Source: Streptomyces sp. RKAG293 (GTDB lineage: Bacteria; Actinomycetota; Actinomycetes; Streptomycetales; Streptomycetaceae). From it: 64,000 nucleotides of DNA. Positions 56,663 to 64,000 of the stretch are shown here, piece after piece; the stretch's first letter is position 1; the number at the start of each line of letters is the position of its first letter. The stretch covers positions 2,424,501 through 2,488,500 of the forward strand of contig NZ_JAJOZB010000001.1 of NCBI RefSeq assembly GCF_023701745.1, read 5' to 3'. The translations under genes and the position numbers were made by a program. Below the pieces are notes generated by a model. The model was not told the DNA's origin. It searched no databases and saw only the letters and a list, made by a program, of their open reading frames with translations.

Positions 56663-57010
56663 ATGGCGACCATCGAGGAGTGCCGCAGCGCACTCGACCA
56701 GCTGTCGGAGAACCTCACCCGGGCCAACGGCGACATTCGCAGCGCCACGTCCCTGGACCGGTCGCTGAGCTGCCACATCACCGACCTCGACACGACGTTC
56801 GTCGGACGCCTGACGGACGGCCGGATCCATGACGTGACCACGGTGCCCGGCGCGCCCGCCGAGAAGGCGCAGATCCGGCTGACGATGGCCGGCGACGATC
56901 TCGTCGCGCTGGTCGGCGGCGAACTGAGCTTCGCCAAGGCGTGGGGCAGCGGCCGGGTCAAGCTGGAGGCAGGCCTGCGCGACCTGCTGCGGCTGCGCTC
57001 GCTGCTCTAG
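56663..57010 (+). CDS. SCP2 sterol-binding domain protein
   Basis: A 115-residue protein with an SCP-2 fold: DGRIHDVTTVPGAPAEKAQIRLTMAGDDLVALVGGELSFAKAWGSGRVKLEAGLRDLLRLRSLL, in which the final GxVKL...D..KL-type helix closes a hydrophobic cavity (shown here in parts). Such proteins bind lipids or sterol-like molecules. I use the ATG at 56663 (MATIEECRSAL); a distant GGGAG is 13 bases upstream. It is divergent from the Lys/Ala-tailed gene and convergent with the HAD gene. Ligand unknown. Confidence 0.83.
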   Translation: MATIEECRSALDQLSENLTRANGDIRSATSLDRSLSCHITDLDTTFVGRLTDGRIHDVTTVPGAPAEKAQIRLTMAGDDLVALVGGELSFAKAWGSGRVKLEAGLRDLLRLRSLL

Positions 57011-57069
57011 CCGCAGCCGGCCGCCCACCGGCGGCCGACTGCTGACCGCCGCCCACCGACGGCCCGGAC

Positions 57070-58089
57070 TCAGAACCCGAGCCGCGCCAGCGCCTTCCCT
57101 GCGTCCAGCTCGCACGCTCCGTCGCCCGCCGCCGCCCAGGCCGCCGCGCACAGGGCCCGCAGCCCGTCGAGAGCGTCACCGTCGCCCTCCACCGTGAGCG
57201 CGTCACCGTCCGCCGAAGCGGTCCAGCCGCCGCACCGCGCCCCGCCGCCGTCCGCCGCGACCTCCGGCTGCGGTTCCAGCAGCCCGCGCAGATCGGCCGC
57301 CACATAGGTCGGCCGGTGCTTCGGCACGGCGGCGAGCAGCTGCGCCGGCGTCGTCACGCCCGTCAGCACCAGCAGCGAATCGACCTCGGCGCCGGTCGCA
57401 CCCTCGATGTCGGTGTCCAGCCGGTCGCCGACCACCAGCGGCCGCTCCGCGCCGGTCCGCAGGATCGTCTCGCGGTGCATCGGCGGCTGCGGCTTGCCCG
57501 CCACCTGCGGCTCGCCGCCGGTCGCGATCCGGACGACCTCCACGGCCGCGCCGTTGCCCGGCGCGATCCCGCGCGGGTTCGGAATCGTCAGATCGGTGTT
57601 GGACGCGAACCACGGCACACCGCGCGCCACCGCGAACGAGGCCTCCGCCAGCAGCGACCAGCGCAGCTCGGGATCGTAGCCCTGCACCACGGCCGCCGGA
57701 TCGTCCTCCGCCGACGCCACCGGCTCGAGACCGCGCTCGCGCAGCGCCGTCTGCAGCCCCTCGCCGCCGATCGCCAGCACCCGCGAGCCCGCCGGCACCT
57801 GCTCGGCGATCAGCCGGGCGACCGCCTGCGCCGAGGTGATGACGTCGTCCGCGTCCGCGGGCACCCCCAGCTCCGTCAGATGCGCGGCCACCGTCCCCGG
57901 TGTGCGGGCCGCGTTGTTGGTGACGTAGGCGAGGTGCATCCCGTGCCCGCGCGCGGTGGCGAGCGACTCGACGGCGTGCGCGATGGCCTCACCGCCCGCG
58001 TAGACGACGCCGTCGAGATCGAGCAGGGCCGTGTCGTACGCGGCGTCCAGCGCCCGGTCGGAACCGCTCGGACTGGTCCGGTGGGTCAT
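57070..58089 (-). CDS. HAD-IIA family phosphatase (NagD-like)
   Basis: A 339-residue HAD hydrolase. The nucleophile motif is TALLDLDGVVYAGG (DxD); motif II YVTNNAARTPG; motif III/IV GKPQPPMHRET and VVGDRLDTDIEGATGAEVDSLLVLTG. The cap is of the IIA type. It dephosphorylates small phosphorylated metabolites such as p-nitrophenyl phosphate or glycerol phosphates, so the natural substrate cannot be stated. The C-terminal 80 residues form an extra Ala/Asp-rich domain with a sterol-carrier-like WTASADGDALTVEGDG. MTHRTS start, with AGGAG 12 bases upstream. Confidence 0.88.
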   Translation of the reverse strand: MTHRTSPSGSDRALDAAYDTALLDLDGVVYAGGEAIAHAVESLATARGHGMHLAYVTNNAARTPGTVAAHLTELGVPADADDVITSAQAVARLIAEQVPAGSRVLAIGGEGLQTALRERGLEPVASAEDDPAAVVQGYDPELRWSLLAEASFAVARGVPWFASNTDLTIPNPRGIAPGNGAAVEVVRIATGGEPQVAGKPQPPMHRETILRTGAERPLVVGDRLDTDIEGATGAEVDSLLVLTGVTTPAQLLAAVPKHRPTYVAADLRGLLEPQPEVAADGGGARCGGWTASADGDALTVEGDGDALDGLRALCAAAWAAAGDGACELDAGKALARLGF

Positions 58090-58163
58090 CGCGTGTCCGC
58101 TCCTCGTATGTCGTCCATCACCTTGATCATCCCCCATCGCCGCGGGCCACGTAGCATGCCCTG

Positions 58164-59432
58164 ATGACCACTTCAGGACCCGCCCCCCACGGCCTGCGCC
58201 TCGCCCCCTTCCGCGGGCTCCGCTACGTGCCGGAGAGGGTGGGCAGCCTGGCCGCGGTCACGTCGCCACCGTACGACGTCGTGGTCAGGCCGGACGGGCA
58301 GCGTCATCTGGAGACCGCCGACCCGCACAACGTCGTCCGTCTCATCCTGCCCCACAACGCCGATCCCACCAGCCGCCACCGGCAGGCCGCCACGGCCCTC
58401 GACCGGTGGCAGCGCGAGGGCGTCCTCGCCGCCGACCCGGAACCCGGGCTGTACGTGTACGAGCAGCGTGACGGCGACCATCTGCAACGCGGCCTGATCG
58501 GCGTCCTGCGGCTCACGCCGCCCGAGGAGCGGATCGTGCTCCCGCACGAGGACGTCATGCCGGGGCCGGTGGCCGACCGTGCCGCCCTGATGCGCGCGAC
58601 CGGCGCCAACCTCGAACCGCTGCTGCTCGCCTACCAGGGCGGCGCATCCGTCGCGGAGATCGTCGACCGCACGGCGGACACCGAGCCGCTGCTCGCCACC
58701 ACCACCGAGGACGGCATCCACCACCGGCTGTGGTCGATCACCGACCCGGAGACCCTCGCCGCGATCGATGCCGACCTGTCGCCCCGCCAGGCGCTCATCG
58801 CCGACGGCCACCACCGCTGGGCGACCTATCTGCGGCTGCAGGCCGAGCAGTCCGGGCCGAGCCCCTGGGACCACGGTCTGGTGCTCCTCGTCGACACCGC
58901 CCACTACCCGCTGCGGGTCCGCGCCATCCACCGCGTGCTCCCGCGGCTTGCGGTCGCCGACGCCGTCGAGGCCGCCCGGCACGCCTTCCGCGTGACGGAC
59001 GTCGACGGACCGCTGCCGGTGGCGCTGGACGCGCTGGCGGCGGCCGCGGCGGAGGGCAACGCCTTCCTGCTCGCGGGCGACGGCCGGTTCCGGCTGCTCG
59101 ACCGGCCGGATCCGCTGCGGATCGACCGATCCGTACCGCACGACCAGCCGCGCGAGTGGCGACAGCTCGACGCGACGGTCCTGCACAGCCTGCTCCTCGA
59201 CGACATCTGGCGGGTACCCGACGTCCCGGAGCACATCAGCTATCTGCACACGACCGAGTCGGCCGTCGAGCAGGCGGAGCGGCACGGCGGCACCGCGGTG
59301 CTGATGCACCCCGTGGACGAGGCCGTGGTCCGCGAGCTGGCCCGCCAGGGCGTCACGATGCCCCGGAAGTCCACCTCCTTCGGGCCGAAGCCGGCCAGCG
59401 GGCTGGTCATGCGCAGCCTCGAACTGGGCTGA
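58164..59432 (+). CDS. DUF1015 protein
   Basis: A 422-residue cytoplasmic DUF1015 protein. The landmarks are LAPFRGLRYVPERVG, VTSPPYDVV, QRGLIGVLRLTPPEE, the conserved IADGHHRWATYLRLQ and the C-terminal MPRKSTSFGPKPASGLVM. The HHR motif and preceding acid suggest a metal or phosphate site. DUF1015 is widespread and sometimes linked to serine metabolism, though no reaction is settled. The ATG at 58164 lies 74 bases from the divergent HAD gene. A terminator hairpin follows at 59467. Confidence 0.88.
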   Translation: MTTSGPAPHGLRLAPFRGLRYVPERVGSLAAVTSPPYDVVVRPDGQRHLETADPHNVVRLILPHNADPTSRHRQAATALDRWQREGVLAADPEPGLYVYEQRDGDHLQRGLIGVLRLTPPEERIVLPHEDVMPGPVADRAALMRATGANLEPLLLAYQGGASVAEIVDRTADTEPLLATTTEDGIHHRLWSITDPETLAAIDADLSPRQALIADGHHRWATYLRLQAEQSGPSPWDHGLVLLVDTAHYPLRVRAIHRVLPRLAVADAVEAARHAFRVTDVDGPLPVALDALAAAAAEGNAFLLAGDGRFRLLDRPDPLRIDRSVPHDQPREWRQLDATVLHSLLLDDIWRVPDVPEHISYLHTTESAVEQAERHGGTAVLMHPVDEAVVRELARQGVTMPRKSTSFGPKPASGLVMRSLELG

Positions 59433-59466
59433 GCCGCCGGCGGCGGTGCGGTGAGCCGCAACGCAA

Positions 59467-59503
59467 AGAGGCGGCACTCGCGATGTCCGCGGGTGCCGCC
59501 TCT
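59467..59503. terminator. Bidirectional terminator
   Basis: Stem AGAGGCGGCAC (59467-59477) with GTGCCGCCTCT (59493-59503), extended by CGCG inside, between the convergent DUF1015 and TPR-protein genes. Confidence 0.75.
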
Positions 59504-59518
59504 CAGTTGTCCGAGCAC

Positions 59519-61894
59519 TCAGGCCTTGCTGGTGCCCGTTCCGGGCTCCTTGAAGGGCGAGTCCAGGAACGACGCCGGGTCGGCCTCGTCCGTGATGTCG
59601 ACCTCGGCCTCGGCGATCTCGACGTCGTCATCATCGTCATCCGCGTCGTCCGCGTCGTCATCGGACTCCGCGTCGGCCGACGCGGCGGACTCCGCCGGGT
59701 CGTGCGACTCCGCGTGGTCCTCGACGAGGGCGTCCACGAACTCCACACCGTCCAGCTCGGCGAGCCGGTCGGAAGCGTCCGTGCTGCCGCTCTGGTCGGC
59801 TTCCGCCGCCTTGGCGAACCACTCGCGCGCCTCGGCCTTGCGGTCCACGGCGAGCAGCGCGTCGGCGTACGCGTACCGCAGTCGCGCGGTCCACGGGTTC
59901 ATGGCGTTCGCCGCCAGCTCGGGGCCCTGCAGCGTCACCACCGCGGCCTCGGGCTGGCCCATGTCCTGCCGGGCACCGGCGGCGACGAGCCGCATCTCGA
60001 CCTGACCGGCCTTGTCCAGCTTCTGCACCTCTGGCGCACCCGCCATGGCCAGCGCGCGCTCCGGACGGCCCATGCCGCGCTCGCAGTCCGCCATGACCGG
60101 CCACAGGTCCACGGAACCCGTCATCCGGCGCGTGGCGCGGAACTCCGCGAGAGCCTCGCCGTAGCGAGCGGTCGCGTACGAGGCGAAGCCGGCGGCTTCC
60201 CGCACGGCGGCGACGCGCGACGCGAGCCGCAGGGCGATCCTGGAGTACTCGTAGGCCGCCTCCGGGTCCTCGTCCAGCAGCTGCGCCACCATGACCAGGT
60301 TGCGCGCCACATCGTCGGCGAGCGTCTTCGGCAGGCTCATCAGCTCCTGGCGCACGCTCGGGTCGATCTCCTGGCCCGTGACGTCGTCCGGGATCGGCAG
60401 CCGCTTGACCGGCTCCCGCTCCTCACGGCGGTCCTCACGCCCGGCGCTCTCGAAGCGTCCGTGGCTCTCCTCCGCCGGCCGGCGGCTCTGGCCCCGGTCG
60501 TCGTCACGGCGCGGCCCACGCGGGGGCGCGTCACGGCGGTCGTCCTGACGCGGACCGCGCGGCGGCCCGTCACGACGGTCCTCACGCGGACGGTCGCTGC
60601 TGGGACGGCTGCTGCTCGGACGGTCACTGCTGGGGCGGTCGCTGCCCGAGCGCTCGTAGCGCGGGCGGTCCTCACGGGGACGGTCCTCACGCGGACGCTC
60701 GAAGCGCGGCCGGTCCTCGCGGGGACGGTCACTGCTCGGCCGGTCGCTGCTGGGACGGTCGTACCGGGGGCGGTCGCCCTGGGGACGGTCGTCGCGGCGG
60801 AAGCTGCCACCACGGTCGTCCTGACGGGGGCCGCGCGGCGGGCCGTCACGGCGGTCGTCACGGGGACGGTCGCTGCTGGGGCGGTCGTAGCGCGGGCGGT
60901 CGCCCTGCGGGCGGTCGTCACGGCGGAAGCCGCCACGGTCGCCGCTCGGGGGGCCGGAACGCGGACGGTCACCCTGCGGACGGTCGTCACGGCGGAAGCC
61001 GCCGCCACGGTCGTCACGGCGGTCACCGCTGGGCGGGCCGGAGCGCGGACGGTCGGAGGAACGCGGGGGGCCGTCACGACGGTCATCGCGACGGAAGCTG
61101 CCGCCACGGTCGTCGGGACGCGAGCCGCCGCGCGGCGGGCCGTCACGACGGTCGCCACTCGGGGCGCCGAAGCGGGGACGGTCGCCCTGCGGGCGGTCAT
61201 CGCGACGGAAGCCGCCACGGTCGCCGCTCGGGGGGCCGGAACGCGGACGGTCACCCTGCGGACGGTCATCACGGCGGAAGCTGCCGCCACGGTCGTCGGG
61301 ACGCGAGCCGCCACGCGGCGGGCCGTCACGACGGTCGCCACTCGGCGGGCCGAAGCGGGGACGGTCGCCCTGGGGGCGGTCGTCACGGCGGAAGCCACCG
61401 CGGTCGCCGCTGGGCGGGCCGGAGCGCGGACGGTCGTCGCGGCGGAAGCTGCCGCCACGGTCGTCGGGACGCGAGCCGCCACGCGGCGGGCCGTCACGAC
61501 GGTCACCACTGGGCGGGCCGGAACGCGGGCGGTCGCCCTGGGGGCGGTCGTCACGGCGGAAGCCACCGCGGTCGCCGCTGGGCGGGCCGGAGCGCGGACG
61601 GTCACCCTGCGGACGGTCGTCACGACGGAAGCCACCGCGGTCACCGCTGGGACGGTCCGTACGCGGGCGGTCTTCACGCGGACGGTCAGAACGGGGGCGA
61701 TCAGAGCTCGGACGGTCAGAACTCGGGCGGTCGGTACGGGGTCGGTCGTCACGACGGTCATCCCGGCGGAAACCGCCGGCCCGGTCACCATCGCGGCGCG
61801 GGCCGCCGGTGCGGAAACCGCCCCGGTCGCCACCGCTCTGTCGCGGCTCCCGGCGCTCAGGCCGATCCGACCGATCCTCGGGCGAGTTGGACAT
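59519..61894 (-). CDS. TPR-domain protein with very long RDDRPQGDR-type repeat region
   Basis: A 791-residue protein. About the first 485 residues consist of Arg/Asp/Gly/Pro repeats with a unit near 23 residues (RRDDRPQGDRPRSGPPSGDR, GGF), highly charged and disordered, and resembling RGG-type RNA-binding tails. Then come TPR-like helices: KTLADDVARNLVMVAQLLDEDPEAAYEYSRIALRLASRVAAVREAAGFASYA and AEAREWFAKAAEAD. An acidic tail (DDDADDADDDDDDVEIAEAE) follows. AAGGAG lies eight bases before the ATG. It starts 134 bases downstream of an rRNA operon on the same strand, after that operon's terminator. A role near RNA or ribosomes is inferred. Confidence 0.88.
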   Translation of the reverse strand: MSNSPEDRSDRPERREPRQSGGDRGGFRTGGPRRDGDRAGGFRRDDRRDDRPRTDRPSSDRPSSDRPRSDRPREDRPRTDRPSGDRGGFRRDDRPQGDRPRSGPPSGDRGGFRRDDRPQGDRPRSGPPSGDRRDGPPRGGSRPDDRGGSFRRDDRPRSGPPSGDRGGFRRDDRPQGDRPRFGPPSGDRRDGPPRGGSRPDDRGGSFRRDDRPQGDRPRSGPPSGDRGGFRRDDRPQGDRPRFGAPSGDRRDGPPRGGSRPDDRGGSFRRDDRRDGPPRSSDRPRSGPPSGDRRDDRGGGFRRDDRPQGDRPRSGPPSGDRGGFRRDDRPQGDRPRYDRPSSDRPRDDRRDGPPRGPRQDDRGGSFRRDDRPQGDRPRYDRPSSDRPSSDRPREDRPRFERPREDRPREDRPRYERSGSDRPSSDRPSSSRPSSDRPREDRRDGPPRGPRQDDRRDAPPRGPRRDDDRGQSRRPAEESHGRFESAGREDRREEREPVKRLPIPDDVTGQEIDPSVRQELMSLPKTLADDVARNLVMVAQLLDEDPEAAYEYSRIALRLASRVAAVREAAGFASYATARYGEALAEFRATRRMTGSVDLWPVMADCERGMGRPERALAMAGAPEVQKLDKAGQVEMRLVAAGARQDMGQPEAAVVTLQGPELAANAMNPWTARLRYAYADALLAVDRKAEAREWFAKAAEADQSGSTDASDRLAELDGVEFVDALVEDHAESHDPAESAASADAESDDDADDADDDDDDVEIAEAEVDITDEADPASFLDSPFKEPGTGTSKA
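60560..61760. repeat. In-frame repeat array of the TPR-protein gene
   Basis: A long array of near-69-base units (23 codons: RRDDRPQGDRPRSGPPSGDR plus GGF) and shorter 12-base units (DRPR and its variants) covers about 1.2 kb. Units differ by single substitutions and small insertions. Similar copies are dispersed rather than strictly adjacent, which suggests repeated unequal recombination. Confidence 0.8.
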
Positions 61895-61970
61895 CGTCGT
61901 AACTCCTTGGTTCGTGCTGCTGTAGTGCCAGTCTCTCGTACCTGCCGAGTGACCGCGCACCGGTGGGGCA

Positions 61971-62017
61971 AAACAAAAAGACCCTCGGTCCCAGCGCAGA
62001 GGCCGGGACCGAGGGTC
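61971..62017 (-). terminator. rRNA operon terminator
   Basis: Stem GACCCTCGGTCCC (61980-61992) with GGGACCGAGGGTC (62005-62017), followed on the transcript strand by TTTTTGTTT. It lies ten bases beyond the 3' end of 5S rRNA and is the only hairpin here with a convincing T run. Confidence 0.9.
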
Positions 62018-62027
62018 CATAAAGATT

Positions 62028-62146
62028 GTTCGGCGGCGTCCTACTCTCCCACAGGGTCCCCCCTGCAGTACCATCGGCGCTGAAAGGCTTAGCTTCCGGG
62101 TTCGGAATGTAACCGGGCGTTTCCCTAACGCTATGACCACCGAAAC
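62028..62146 (-). rRNA. rrf: 5S ribosomal RNA
   Basis: About 119 bases. Read on the minus strand, it begins GTTTCGGTGGTCATAGCG and ends AGGACGCCGCCGAAC, pairing the two ends into helix I. Internal landmarks GAACCCGGAAGCTAAGC and GGAGAGTAGG are the usual 5S loop sequences. It is the last gene of the operon, before a T-rich terminator. Confidence 0.97.
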
Positions 62147-62290
62147 ACTATCGGGCCATCCCGCTGAACGGGATTATTGACAGTGCCAAGCGAACAAGCA
62201 CACTTTTCAATTTAAGTAGTACTGGTTCAACCGGAGCGACTGTTCGCAACCCGGGAACCAAACAGTGGACGCGAAGCAAAAATAGTTAGA

Positions 62291-64000
<1,710 letters not shown>

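Noticed and set aside
60560..61760. Possible CRISPR-like array
   Set aside because: Units are contiguous and in frame with a protein, without unique spacers of constant length.
58730..62083. Plus-strand 1,117-residue frame over DUF1015, TPR and 5S
   Set aside because: It crosses two real genes and an rRNA, with repeats that are the complement of the TPR-protein array.
62147..62290. tRNA in the 23S-5S spacer
   Set aside because: The 144-base spacer shows no cloverleaf or T-loop GTTCRA sequence that pairs with a stem.

Overview
The window looks like chromosomal DNA of a Streptomyces or close relative. Base composition is very GC-rich, third codon positions are almost always G or C, and GTG and TTG starts are common. 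The gene content is typically actinomycete: SflA (a SepF-like protein), Rpf muralytic enzymes, an orphan ParA next to ScpAB, and a streptogrisin-type protease. I see no prophage, transposase, tRNA or CRISPR array.

Left part (1-31,000) is mostly accessory. It starts with the tail of a sortase-anchored chitin/cellulose-active monooxygenase. A MarR/cupin pair, a secreted lipase with a Crp-like site, two MFS exporters, an SPFH protein, a WYL regulator and a secreted S1 protease follow. Next come DUF1684 and LLM-oxidoreductase genes among young tandem repeats, an orphan cysteine-rich leader peptide, a DUF5685-like protein with a Cys-Asp tail, and sflA. After these are a Tat deacetylase, an acyl-CoA dehydrogenase, a PMT-like membrane glycosyltransferase, a PAP2 phosphatase, an aldehyde dehydrogenase with its DUF779 partner, a solitary ctaD, a glycosyltransferase, remnants of a branched-chain amino acid ABC transporter, and two tandem Rpf genes.

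Middle part (29,000-43,100) is conserved core. aroH-tyrA and cmk-plsC-der lie on the minus strand in tightly coupled order. A small group then carries DUF952, two RlaP-type nucleotidyltransferases and an ADP-ribosylglycohydrolase; it may be an uncharacterised ADP-ribose or RNA end-processing module and is the best candidate here for an undescribed system. The chromosome-segregation operon parA - ribbon-helix-helix-like gene - scpA - scpB - rluB follows, and then alanine dehydrogenase.

Right part (43,200-64,000) holds a STAND/TPR protein, an ADP-ribose-type Nudix enzyme, CTP synthase and a GH15 glycosidase. Next is a minus-strand operon of a Lys/Ala-tailed protein, a 70-residue protein, tlyA, nadK, recN and a glycosyltransferase. 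SCP2, HAD and DUF1015 genes and a TPR protein with a huge Arg/Asp/Gly repeat region follow. The window ends in an rRNA operon read on the minus strand: 5S complete, 23S truncated by the window end. Many convergent gene pairs are separated by strong perfect hairpins, listed as terminators.

Two gene orders recall the conserved Streptomyces core (parA/scpAB, ald, Nudix, pyrG; recN, nadK, tlyA). That synteny statement is from memory, not from a search.
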